Shown here piece after piece: positions 13,451-25,527 of a stretch of DNA of 64,000 bases. Position 1 is the first letter of the stretch, and every line of letters starts with the position of its first letter. The position numbers and the translations under genes were made by a program. The notes beneath the pieces were generated by a model that did not search any database, was not told where the DNA came from, and saw nothing but the letters and a program-made list of their open reading frames with translations. Source of the DNA: Monomorium pharaonis (lineage: Eukaryota; Arthropoda; Insecta; Hymenoptera; Formicidae); the NCBI RefSeq assembly GCF_013373865.1, contig NC_050470.1, forward strand, positions 5,564,373 to 5,628,372, in the 5' to 3' direction.

Positions 13451-16400
13451 AATGGTCGATTTGTCAGCCCGGAAGACGAGAGGGGGATACGAAGCGGAAA
13501 ACTTGTAAACGGCGGCCAAACGCTTGACATTTACAAATTACTCAGAAATTCACGAGCTGGAATTATTCAGCAGCCGGAGAAGTCCTCCCGCTGGCTCGAT
13601 CATAATCTCGATACCGGCGATTAATAACCCTCGGGATTCCGATAATTATACCTAACTGCGACCGACTCGTCACTACCTCGCTCATCTCTTTTTTAAACGA
13701 TACTAAAGCGTTGCGAGTTCTGTGTTTTAAGAATTTAAGAAAAATTTTATTTTTTTGGCATCGAATTTCGATAATCTTCCATCATCAATTTGTTTTGAAC
13801 GGAAATAGCTTTTAACTATGTTTAATCTAATTAAATGCATCAATTCAATCATCATGAATCGCAAATTTGATTTGGCTGAATGTAAATTTGATGATAAAAT
13901 GTCAATTATAATTTAAATTAACTTCTTTTTTATTAATTTACAATGAGAAGCTTACTTAATTATGTTTTATCACATAGCTTGTGTTTAAATTTTTATGAAA
14001 ATCTTTTATTACCGGGGAAAAAACAGAAATTTTACAAAAGAAAGGAAACTAGATAAACATATATAGACATATTTTATATATATTTATATATGTTTTTATA
14101 TGAAACACATGATATTTTTTCCCGGGTATATACCTTTTATTATGTATTCTTTACTTATAACCAAGCATTTAAGTTGTTACAAAAAAATACAAATGAAAAT
14201 ATTATTAATCAAATGTTTAATTCTGTTCTTTTCAAATGTGCACATTTTTAAATATTTACATTTTTTATTATTTCTAAATTTCTTATAATCTTAATTTATT
14301 ACCTGTTAATTACTCGTGCATTTTTATTTTTGTTACCAAAGCTGAAGTAATCAATAAGCCGGAAAACTCATTTCTGAAAATAGATTATACGAATAGCCGT
14401 TGATGGAAACGCGAATGTAACAATTACTATGAGGACTTCTGTTATTCTTGTGACTTCTGCTAGTCGAATAAAGTGATGGGAATTTGTTGGACGGAATCTT
14501 GAGGATTATAATTGCGCTAAAGCTTTAGGCGAATCCAGGAGAGCCGCCGGAGTTAACTAACGAAAACTCGCTAGACAATGTAGCGGCAAGAACAATACGG
14601 CAAATAAATAGAGCCCTTCTATGCATACGATATACTCTATAAATATACATTATGTATAAGTACATATACATATATATATATATAAATATAAATATAGATA
14701 ATGCGAGATAAAAAGGCAGACGGCCAGGGCGTGCTGGCTGCCATATTGTTTGTACATGAACGACAAGTGCGAATTAGACAACAAGTTGTAATACGATAAT
14801 TCAATTAGGCATTCGTCGATCTAGGCGCGCGTGTAACTAACCGCCTTGTGCGTGTGAGTCCTGCGTGCGAAACACGAGAATGCGTTTGTGCGTATCAGCC
14901 GTTCCCCGCGCTCTTCCCTGTGAATTATATTACATTAAATAATAATATAAATTATACTATTACCGCAACGATTATAAAGCGATTGTAACCGCGTGAATAT
15001 CAGGTGTGAATACTATTTCGTTCTTTCATATTCTCGGTTTAGCAGTAATTACTGCGTGTTATAATTTAATTTATGCTATCATGTGTACCGTAATTTCATT
15101 ATTTCCAATTTCTTGTTGCAAAAATTATAATCAGATATAATTACTCTCTCAAATTGATTCTATTTAAGTTTTGACTAAACTATATATATATTACACACAC
15201 ACATACATAAATATAACTGTAAATAAATATGCATAATTAGAAATGGATATATATCTAATTATGCATATTTACTTTTGTAAAACATTCTTTACAAACTTTT
15301 ATTTAAAAATTATCTGCTAATTTTAAAAAAATTACATATCTCTAGATAATTTATAAACTCCATTTTATGCGCAATACACATAGAACAAATAAAAATTGAT
15401 ATCCGATATATAACAGAAATATAGTACAAGAAGAAATGAAAATAAAATCGGATTTATTTTGGTCCGATACAACACTGACATATCTCTTCTCGACACGTTG
15501 GTTAATTTTAATTAGTAAGTATTATTTAATAAATTAGAAAGAAAATTCCATAATAAATAATGACAATTTAATTAAATTAAAACTGTTGCGAACAACTAGA
15601 AACGAGAAAAAGCGCGAAACGGATTGTGCGTGCATGACGTGGAAAAGCAATAATGTATAAAATTTACGAATCGCGGGCACGTCGCTCAAAGGGACGGATG
15701 ATGTTAATGTCACGTTATACATGCGCGCACGTAGCCAGGATATAATATATGTTGATTAGTTAGATAACGACGAGGCTAATCGCTTCAGTCACGGCGAGAT
15801 TGGCTCTTCGGGAACGATCGATTAAAAAACAAAACAACTCGATAAATTCGATCGAGCTCGAAGACATGGACCAAACGCGAAAATCTCACAAAAGTGTGGG
15901 TCAAGGTTGAAGGGCCTTCTTTTGATTTACAATTTAAAAATACAGTAAATTATTCAAATCAAAGAAATGAAGAGTCTCGAACTCTTTGGTCATGGATTTT
16001 TGTATTATACATATATGCCTAATTAAGATACATGCACAATTATAATACACACATAAAAAATTTAAGAGAGATCGTTTCAATTAGTTTAATGACATTTGGT
16101 AGAAATGCAAATTGCATATTTTATTTCTCTGAATTGATTTCATTAATTTAATGAACCATATTAATTTGTTGTATTTTAATTGTGTATTTTCATTAATTAT
16201 ATTCCATGGAAATGTCACAGCAATTAATTCCGCACATTTAATCGTGTCTATATTTTAATTAATAATTAATTAAACAATACATTTGCAATCGCGCCGGCAT
16301 TTTCATTTCGACATCGCGCCCGTCATTTTTTGAGAATCCCACACTCGACCTTGATCAACGAAGTGTCCCAAAAGTGGAGTAACAATGAAGTTTACCCGAA

Positions 16401-16783
16401 GTTTGCGCTCGCTGCATCGGATTGTAAATAACTGCGCTGAAATAATGTCCCTAGACGATCCTAGATCGTCAGTTATAGACACACGAATCAGCCGATAAGA
16501 ACCATTACGCTCAATTATTATTTACTGGCAAGGTACTTTTGACGCACTGTTCGCTAAGAGGGCGAGTAGCTTTAATACTGCTGCATTCGACAGATGCAAC
16601 TTTCCTCCACGAAGCACGGGTAGTTAAGTAGAACGATATTATAAATATATTGGTACCTCCGTCATATATTTAAAACAAAATTCTATTTTACTATGAGACA
16701 CTTTTGTATACAAAATTAGTGTTATATAATTAATTATAATACTAAATCTTATAAGGTATGTTTTTTTATATTACAAAAGACGT

Positions 16784-16784
<1 letters not shown>
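13451..16784. other. Non-coding stretch
   Basis: AT-rich sequence with TA-rich tracts near 14,640-14,700 and 15,180-15,200 and no supportable exon. A perfect small hairpin is listed separately. Confidence 0.5.
15225..15270. repeat. Perfect 17-bp-stem hairpin
   Basis: AAATATGCATAATTAGA at 15,225-15,241 is exactly complementary to TCTAATTATGCATATTT at 15,254-15,270, with a 12-base loop. The ATGCAT and TAATTA cores resemble POU and homeodomain sites, but in such AT-rich DNA this could be chance or a relic of a small transposon. Confidence 0.7.
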
Positions 16785-16846
<62 letters not shown>

Positions 16847-16857
16847 CTCTCTTTCTC
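16785..16857 (+). repeat. (CT)n microsatellite
   Basis: About 58 bp of pure CT is followed by an interrupted ATTCTCTCTTTCTC tail. It generates a spurious Ser-Leu open frame. Confidence 0.96.
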
Positions 16858-17244
16858 GCACTTATTTTTATTTTTTTTTAATATTTTTTGTAAAAGAAAT
16901 CTTGATGCATACATTTGCAGTTTTTTGCAAATATTTTGCTAAAAACAATATTTTGTAATTCCTTGTCTTTCAACAAACATTTAGATTGTATAGAATATGC
17001 GCGTAATCATCATTAATGTACGCTAAGCGTTGCGCGTGTATCTATTCGTGGCCATCTCATATGGTCCAGTTGAATCAGATAATCAAATATCCGACGCTAA
17101 AGTCGGGCCTGCACGCGGCCTAATTACTCTTGGTAACGTATTGCGCATTAGATACACGTGTACGTCGAGAAATCGCGACGGTCAACGATAATGATATCCA
17201 TCTTGCCAGAGAGTCATTTCTACAGATCTCATTATTATAGTAAA

Positions 17245-17249
<5 letters not shown>

Positions 17250-17280
<31 letters not shown>
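17250..17280 (+). repeat. (GA)n microsatellite
   Basis: A short run of about 25 bp of GA with one AAAG interruption, within an AT-rich intergenic region. Confidence 0.93.
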
Positions 17281-20200
17281 CAGTTCTACCACATTTTATC
17301 ATCTTATGATTGGATCTTGAAACGTTTTAGTAGAAGAATAATGACTCAACATCGAGAACTTTATTAGCATAATTTACGAAATAAAAAATTTTCTTCTCAA
17401 TAAAGAAACTTAAATGTTTCATCTTCATTCACGAAATAATTTTTCTCAATTTACTTCATATTACTTTATATCTCTGTGCACTTTTATAACATTTTTCCAC
17501 ATTAGCCTTACTAATTTCCGTGCTTCGTGCGAACGCGCGTGAGGGTGACTGCTTAGTTGTAAAAAGCGACGCGAGGGCAATGCAATAATTACGCATGCAT
17601 GCGAAATCGCGCACGTGTATATGTGTGTGTATGAGTGTATGTTGCCGATGCGATGGAGGGCATGGCGTTAGTGTAAAGAACTTGCTTTGTGACCGCGATG
17701 TTACTTTGTGACAATGTGACTGATACGACGATCTCACTTGAGAGAGTTGGTAAACTTCCTTCATGTTCCTCAAACTTAGCCGTCTCTTGCTCCCGCATAA
17801 AGTTTATATTGCATTTTGCTCGATTACTAAGCTTACAAGCGACGATGCGACACGTTTAGTTTTACAGGCATTAAAATCTAGTCGCTATCTGTAACTTTAT
17901 TTTGTTGAATTAAACAAATTTGCTGATGAACTCATTGCTGATAAAATGTAAAAAACTGTAGCTGTTTATAATGTTAATTACAAAATTTAAATGTGAAATT
18001 TTTTAGAGCATTCAGAAGAGCTTTTAACCCGTTAAAAATTATGTTGTTATTTAATTCAATCTTGACTAATCTTTAATTTACGCCAAAGTGCGATCTTCTC
18101 TCAAGCGTACTCTTTAGCAAAGTAATATCGTGAGTGTAAAGTAATTTCTTTTCGTGGTATTAATTCTTCCAAACAAGCTGCGGTCGTGGGTCTTCGTACG
18201 ACTTCTATGAATTTTAACTTCCTCGCATATCACATTGTACATGAACTGTTGCAAACCGCGTAATTAACAATCGATTGAATTGATTCAACAGTTTAACAAA
18301 ACAAAATTTTTATGAAAATTTGTGCTTATTTACAATATGCTCCGCAGTTTCTCGTCAGTTGTCGCAATCTGAATTATCTTCAAAATTATATACACAGAGA
18401 GTGATTCGGTAGTTCAAATGCAAATACAATTAAAAATGTTCGAATCACACAAATTAATTAAAGATTAAATATGATTACTTACGAAACTGCATTTAAATTG
18501 CCTCATGTTTTTTTAAGTATTTATGCACCGTGTATTTACTATTAGATTAATGAAGAAAGACGTCCTTAATTAAATAGAAATCTTTCTCCACACTCGTTTA
18601 AAGAAGCGAGAAACTGAGATTTTAGAAATTGTTATAATGCCACAAAGTGGTTTTAAAATTTAGAAACTTTACAACACCAGCTACATGAAATTTCTAAGAT
18701 TCTTCTTAATGATTGTAATAACTGATGACGAGTTTATTAAAATAAAAAAATATGAATTTTGTAACGAAGACAAAAGAAGGATGCCTCGATAGTAATTTTA
18801 CAAAGATAATCTTTTTAATACGTAAAAACAAATGTTTACCATTTATTGTTACAACATTTTAAAAATGACATGTATTTAACTTGCATAGAATGACTTTGTT
18901 ACTCAATGTAGCGCTATTTAAAAAATCATACAATTAAAAAAGATATATTACACACACACAAACGCAATACGTATAAAATAATTTACAATAAGTATTACTA
19001 TGTATATTACTACAAGTATTATTAAATTACAAAACTTTCACTATGTGCATCTTTAAGCCATATGCATCAATATCAATTATATATAAAATATATTATTATC
19101 TACTTTAAATATTAAAAAGAAATTTACTTGAAATATACATTAATTATCAGGTACATGTTACATTTTGATCCTGATTTAAAAAACTTAAAAGAAGAAGATA
19201 ATACGTATTTTAATAAAATGTAATAAATCATGTGTAATTTTCTTGGAAGACATGTTTTCCAATATTATAAAATTACCTAATATTTACAATTATATATCTA
19301 TATTGTAAAAAGTTAAACAAAATTTAAAAAATTTTACTTAATTTACTTTCTATAATGTTATTTATATTGAATGCATAAAGGCTTAAAGTTCTACAGCTTT
19401 GTACAAACGAATAGAACAATCTGTAACCGTCAATTATGTCCAACGATCCGTCATCCTCTTCCAGCCTTGTGCTTCGAGATTCGCATCGCAATAATATATA
19501 ATTAATATTAGAGCCTTATTAAGAGATGAAATGAATTAATTTTTAATTAATTATTAAGTAATTGCGAAGTACGAAGACCCGCGGAGAATCAATTATACCA
19601 GCCATAATGTCAAACATTTTATGGTACAGATAACAGGAAAACGAGTGAATCGCCGAAATTACAATGGCTACTTCGTTCTTTATTAATTATTAGAATTAGT
19701 TAATTCCTTGCGTTATTACCTAAATTATTTTAAATTAATATTAGAGGAAAAATTATTATCAAGGCAAATTGAAGTTATAAAACAAGCTTGCCTGATTTAA
19801 CGTAAATGTACATTACATTTTTTTATATATTCTACACTGTATTAATTGATAATTGCGTTGGAGATAACTATCGACCACAATATAGCATTCAATATTTATA
19901 TAAAAGTAATTAAATCTCTATTAATCCGACGTTTTACTATGGAAACATTTATGAAAATTAAAAAGCGCAAGGAGTTAGTAATTACTACTCAAAGCCGAGG
20001 ACAAAAATGGTGGTTCCAATTGAACATATCAAGGCCTCGTAGGAAAGGCCAGCCAATACTTGGATTTTTACTCTGGTTTCGCGTAGATTCAGTTTTTTTG
20101 ACGCTTTTTCTTGCGACAGAAAACATACTATGAAAGCTCGCGAAGCGGCTCGATCGCGCGGTGATGCGCAACTTCCAAGGATTATCTTGGAAATAATGTA

Positions 20201-20639
20201 TGATCTGATATAAATACGCAGGAGAATCCTGTCCACTGGAGCTCGTTTATTTATTCAGTATATAGCCAACTATCCTCATTTATTCAATTCACGATATTTT
20301 TTATTTACAAATTTATCCTTTGAATACGATTTTGTAAATTATATTAACTGTATTATTAAACTATGCAATATATGTATATACGTTTGATAAAAGTAGATAT
20401 TACAAACTTAAAAAAAGTGTTTAATCAGTACATAATCATAAAATTACTGTGTATAAAAATTAAACTATGTTTAAATAACTTTTTAAGTAATTATAATATA
20501 ATGCTGAGAAATAGCATATCATTAGAAAGTAAACCAAATAACAAACTTTACATGATATTCATGATACTAACTTAACTTATGTTTAAAATGTATAAATTAA
20601 TTTTTATTGTATTATATACATATACAAATAATTTACATT
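17281..20639. other. Non-coding stretch
   Basis: No gene could be supported. GC content rises slightly at 17,520-17,800 and 19,970-20,200. The 19,846-20,133 frame (95 codons) has no codon bias or recognisable domain. Confidence 0.5.
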
Positions 20640-20714
20640 ACTAGAACATTACAAGCGCGCGCTGCGCGTGGGCTATTTGACTTTTTACTTTAAAAATAAT
20701 AATTGCAATTTAAT
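20640..20714 (+). repeat. Left copy of direct repeat flanking the minisatellite
   Basis: ACTAGA, a GCGCGC-rich core, CTATTTGACTTTTT, TTTAAAAATAA and a TTGCAA-type end occur here and, in the same order and orientation, at 25,407-25,481. The two copies are diverged. They bracket the whole satellite block. Confidence 0.6.
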
Positions 20715-20787
20715 TTTCTCTATCTTTTGTTTACATTAATCAAACGTCTTCTGCAATTTTGAATAAAAAAATGTAAAGTTTAATTAT

Positions 20788-20866
20788 ACATACATACATA
20801 CCTACATACCTACCAACATACATACCTACTTGCATACTTACTGCTATCTAGCTACCTAGCTACATA
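20788..20866 (+). repeat. Degenerate TACA/TACC tetranucleotide tract
   Basis: TACATACATACATACCTACA-type 4-bp units decay into TACTTGCATACTTAC and CTAGCTACCTAGC near the left edge of the minisatellite. The change of period from 4 to 11 across this edge mirrors the TCAC tract on the right side. Confidence 0.88.
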
Positions 20867-20916
20867 TTTTTCTAGTTACGTTCGCTCGTTTGCTCCCTCC
20901 CTTCCACCCTTTTTCA

Positions 20917-23900
20917 CTCACTCACTCACTCACTCGCTCACTCCTGGCTCACTCCTGGCTCACTCCCGGCTCGCTCCCGGCTTACTCCCGGTTCACTCCC
21001 GACTCACTCCCGGCTCACTCCCTACTCACTCCCGGTTCACTCCCGCCTCACTCCCGGCTTACTCCCGGTTCACTCCCGGCTCACTCCTCGCTCACTCACC
21101 CGCTCACTCCTTGCTCACTCATTCGCTCACTCCTGGCTCACTCCCGGCTCACTCCCGACTCACTCCCGACTCACTCCCGGCTCACTCCCGGCTCACTCCC
21201 GGCTTACTCCCGGTTCACTCCCGGCTCACTCCTTGCTCACTCACTCGCTCACTCCTTGCTCATTCCTCGCTCACTCACCCGCTCACTCCTTGCTCACTCA
21301 TTCGCTCACTCCTGGCTCACTCCCGGCTCACTCCTGACTCACTCCCGACTCACTCCCGGCTCACTCCCGGCTCACTCCCGGCTCACTCCCGGCTTACTCC
21401 CGGTTCACTCCCGGCTCACTCCTTGCTCACTCACTCGCTCACTCCTTGCTCATTCCTCGCTCACTCATTCGCTCACTCCTGGCTCACTCCCGGCTCACTC
21501 CCGGCTCACTCCCGACTCACTCCCGGCTCACACCCGGCTCACTCTCGGCTTACTCCCGGTTCACTCCCGGCTCACTCCTCGCTCACTCACTCGCTCACTC
21601 CTTGCTCACTCATTCGCTCACTCCTGGCTCACTCCCGGCTCACTCCCGACTCACTCCCGACTCACACCCGGCTCACTCCCGGCTCACTCCCGGCTCACTC
21701 CCGGCTTACTCCCGGTTCACTCCCGGCTCACTCCTTGCTCACTCACTCGCTCACTCCTTGCTCATTCCTCGCTCACTCATTCGCTCACTCCTGGCTCACT
21801 CCTGGCTCACTCCCGGCTCACTCCCGACTCACTCCCGGCTCACACCCGGCTCACTCTCGGCTTACTCCCGGTTCACTCCCGGCTCACTCCTCGCTCACTC
21901 ACTCGCTCACTCCTTGCTCACTCATTCGCTCACTCCTGGCTCACTCCCGGCTCACTCCCGACTCACTCCCGACTCACTCCCGGCTCACTCCCGGCTCACT
22001 CCCGGCTTACTCCCGGTTCACTCCCGGCTCACTCATTGCTCACTCACTCGCTCACTCCTTGCTCACTCCTCGCTCACTCATTTGCTCACTCCTGGCTCAC
22101 TCCTGGCTTACTCCCGGCTCACTCCCGACTCACTCCCGGCTCACACCCGGCTCACTCCCGGCTTACTCCCGGTTCACTCTCGGCTTACTCCCGGTTCACT
22201 CCCGACTCACTCCCGGCTCACTCCTGGCTCACTCCCGGCTTACTCCCGGTTCACTCCCGGTTCACTCCCGACTCACTCCCGGCTTACTCCCGGCTCACTC
22301 CCGGCTCACTCCCGGTTCACTCCCGACTCACTCCTGGCTCACTCCCGACTCACTCCCGGCTCACTCCCGGCTTACTCCCGACTCACTCCCGGCTCGCTCC
22401 CGGCTTACTCCCGGTTCACTCCCGACTCACTCCCGGCTCACTCCCGACTCACTCCCGGCTCACTCCCGGCTCACTCCCGGCTTACTCCCGGTTCACTCAC
22501 TCGCTTACTCTTTGCTCACTCCTGGCTCACTCCTGGCTCACTCCCGGCTCACTCCCGGCTCACTCCCGACTCACTCCCGACTCACTCTCGGCTCAATCCC
22601 GGCTCACTCCCGGCTTACTCCCGGTTCACTCCCGGCTTACTCCCGGTTTACTCCCGACTCACTCCCGGCTCACTCCTCGCTCACTCACTCGCTCACTCCT
22701 TGCTCACGCCTCGCTCACTCATTCGCTCACTCCTGGCTCACTCCTGGCTCACTCCCGGCTCACTCCCGGCTCACTCCCGACTCACTCCCGACTCACTCCC
22801 GGCTCACTCCCGGCTCACTCCCGGCTTACTCCCGGTTCACTCCCGGCTTACTCCCGGTTCACTCCCGGCTCACTCCTCGCTCACTCACTCGCTTACTCCC
22901 GGTTCACTCCCGACATACTTCCGGCTCACTTCCGCCTCACTCCCGGCTCACTCCCGCCTCACTCCCGGCTTACTCCCGGTTCACTCCCGGCTTACTCCCG
23001 GTTCACTCCCGACTCACTCCCGGCTCACTCCCGACTCACTCCCGGCTCACTCCCGGCTTACTCCCGACTCACTCCCGGCTCGCTCCCGGCTTACTCCCGG
23101 TTCACTCCCGACTCACTCCCGGCTCACTCCCGACTCACTCCCGACTCACTCCCGGCTCACTCCCGGCTCACTCCCGGCTTACTCCCGGCTTACTCCCGGT
23201 TCACTCCCGACTCACTCCCGGCTCCCTCTCGGCTCACTCCCGGCTCACTCCCGGCTTACTCCCGGTTCACTCCCGACTCACTCCCGGCTCACTCCTCGCT
23301 CACTCACTCGCTCACTCCTTGCTCACGCCTCGCTCACTCATTCGCTCACTCCTGGCTCACTCCTGGCTCACTCCCGGCTCACTTCCGGCTCACTCCCGAC
23401 TCACTCCCGACTCACTCCCGGTTCACTCCCGGCTCACTCCTCGCTCACTCACTCGCTTACTCCCGGTTCACTCCCGACATACTTCCGGCTCACTTCCGCC
23501 TCACTCCCGGCTCACTCCTGCCTCACTCCCGGCTTACTCCCGGTTCACTCCCGGCTTACTCCCGGTTCACTCCCGACTCACTCCCGGCTCACTCCCGACT
23601 CACTCCCGGCTCACTCCCGGCTTACTCCCGACTCACTCCCGGCTCGCTCCCGGCTTACTCCCGGTTCACTCCCGACTCACTCCCGGCTCACTCCCGACTC
23701 ACTCCCGACTCACTCCCGGCTCACTCCCGGCTCACTCCCGGCTTACTCCCGGTTCACTCACTCGCTTACTCTTTGCACACTCCTGGCTCACTCCTGGCTC
23801 ACTCCTGGCTCACTCCCGGCTCACTCCCGGCTCACTCCCGACTCACTCCCGACTCACTCTCGGCTCAATCCCGGCTCACTCCCGGCTTACTCCCGGTTCA

Positions 23901-24667
23901 CTCCCGGCTTACTCCCGGTTCACTCCCGGCTCCCTCTCGGCTCACTCCCGGCTCACTCCCGGCTTACTCCCGGTTCACTCCCGACTCACTCCCGGCTCAC
24001 TCCTCGCTCACTCACTCGCTCACTCCTTGCTCACGCCTCGCTCACTCATTCGCTCACTCCTGGCTCACTCCTGGCTCACTCCCGGCTCACTCCCGGCTCA
24101 CTCCCGACTCACTCCCGACTCACTCCCGGCTCACTCCCGGCTCACTCCCGGCTTACTCCCGGTTCACTCCCGGCTTACTCCCGGTTCACTCCCGGCTCAC
24201 TCCTCGCTCACTCACTCGCTTACTCCCGGTTCACTCCCAACATACTTCCGGCTCACTTCCGCCTCACTCCCGGCTCACTCCCGCCTCACTCCCGGCTCAC
24301 TCCCGGCTCACTTCCGGCTTACTCCCGGTTCACTCACGGCTCACTCCTCGCTCACTCACTCGCTCACTCCTGGCTCACTCCTGGCTCACTCCCGGCTCAC
24401 TCCCGGCTCACTCCCGGCTCACTCCCGACTCACTCCCGACTCACTCCCGGCTCACTCCCGGCTTACTCCCGGTTCACTCCCGGCTTCCTCCCGGCTCACT
24501 CCCGACTTACTCTCGGCTCACTCCCGGCTCACTCCCGGCTCACTCCCGGCTTACTCCCGGTTCACTCCCGACTCACTCCCGGCTCACTCCCGACTCACTC
24601 CCGACTCACTCCCGGCTCACTCCCGGCTCACTCCCGGCCTACTCCCGGTTCACTCCCGGCTCACTCC
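20917..24667 (+). repeat. 11-bp GC-rich minisatellite array (about 340 units)
   Basis: The array is built of 11-bp units with consensus CTCACTCCCGG. Variants include CTTACTCCCGG, TTCACTCCCGG, TTCACTCCCGA, CTCACTCCTGG, CTCACTCCTCG and CTCACTCCTTG, interspersed with CTCACTCACTCG spacers. The plus strand contains no stop codon in any phase of the unit, so three overlapping frames (from 20,890, 21,111 and 21,446) remain open for over 1,100 codons and repeat the same 11 residues (LTPGSLPAHSR). On the minus strand the unit contains TGA, which recurs in every frame. Higher-order blocks are visible: a CATACTTCCGGCTCACTTCC marker recurs near 22,911, 23,475 and 24,240, and a CCTTGCTCACGCCTCGC marker near 22,697, 23,316 and 24,025. 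I read this as non-coding satellite DNA. Confidence 0.95.
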
Positions 24668-24923
24668 TTACTCACTCTCACTCGCTCTCACTCACTCACT
24701 TACTTACTCACTTACTCCTCACTCACCTCTCACTTACTCTTACTCACTCTCATTTACTCACTCCTCATTTACTCTCATTCAGTCACTCACTCACTCTTCA
24801 CTCACTCCTCACTCACTCCTCACTCACTTTTCACTCACTCACTCCTCACTCACTCTCACTCACTCTCACTCACTCACTCATTCACTCGCTCACTCACTCA
24901 CTCACTCATTCACTCACTCACGC
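24668..24923 (+). repeat. TCAC-type tetranucleotide tract at the right edge of the minisatellite
   Basis: CTCA/TCAC 4-bp repeats with CT-rich and TTCAC variants replace the 11-bp units and end in ACTCACGCACGCACC. The 11-bp unit itself contains CTCACTC, so the tract and array are probably related by replication slippage. Confidence 0.9.
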
Positions 24924-25087
24924 ACGCACCCCATCCAAGTCGCTAACCCATGTGCACACTGCAAACAAAGTAAAGTTCACATGTGTTTGCAGGTTTTCAA
25001 TACAATGTCTGGTAACGGAATTAACACTTACTCATTTTACAAGTACACCAATAAAAAAAGTAAACAAAGACATTGCTTTGCTGTGGT

Positions 25088-25114
25088 CACACACAAACAC
25101 ACACACACACACAC
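25088..25114 (+). repeat. (CA)n microsatellite
   Basis: A short CACACA run interrupted by CAAACAC, just right of the minisatellite. Confidence 0.9.
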
Positions 25115-25406
25115 ATTTAAATTTTTGTTTACAACTTATGGATTTTCTATTTACCGACATTAAAAAAAATTTTTTTTGAGTCGCCAAAAATCCTTGCATT
25201 TGTTTTTTTTCACTAAATGAAATTTCCAAAATTTGAACTAAATTGGAGATTGGTCCGTTTCGGAAGCAAAATTATTTGTACATATTTTTATGTCTGAGTT
25301 TGTCAGGTATTAAAAAAATTATGATAAACATTTATAAAAATATTTAAAATAAATAGTTATACCATTATTATCAAAGAATATAAAAAATATTTCAAGTTTA
25401 TATACC

Positions 25407-25481
25407 ACTAGACACCACAGACGCGTGCTTCGCGCGCGCTACTTGACTTTTTTTTTTTTACCTTTTAAAAATAAATTACAA
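25407..25481 (+). repeat. Right copy of direct repeat flanking the minisatellite
   Basis: This is the counterpart of 20,640-20,714. It has ACTAGA, a GCGTGCTTCGCGCGCGCT core, CTACTTGACTTTTT, a longer poly-T, TTTTAAAAATAA and TTACAAC in the same order. Together the copies bracket the array at a distance of about 4.77 kb. Confidence 0.6.
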
Positions 25482-25511
25482 CAATAAATGTATACATAAT
25501 ATTTATACAAA

Positions 25512-25527
25512 TTTGACAGCTGTCAAA
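25512..25527. promoter_or_regulatory. Palindrome TTTGACAGCTGTCAAA, candidate TALE-homeodomain site
   Basis: A perfect 16-bp palindrome. Its core TGACAGCTGTCA is the dimeric site known for TGIF-class TALE homeodomain proteins (achintya/vismay in flies). A further ATGACAGCT half-site lies about 15 bp downstream. The motif match is visible; its use in this genome is inference. Confidence 0.3.

Noticed and set aside
19846..20133. 95-residue plus-strand frame
   Set aside because: No domain; the minus strand is equally open across 19,985-20,236.
20917..24667. CRISPR-like array
   Set aside because: Units are contiguous 11-mers without unique spacers, in eukaryotic DNA.
20890..25179. Protein of 1,429 residues (and two overlapping ones of 1,350 and 1,166) made of LTPGSLPAHSR repeats
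   Set aside because: All three plus frames are open for the same arithmetic reason (stop-free 11-bp unit); there is no codon bias distinguishing one frame, no domain, and the frames run out into simple repeats at both ends.
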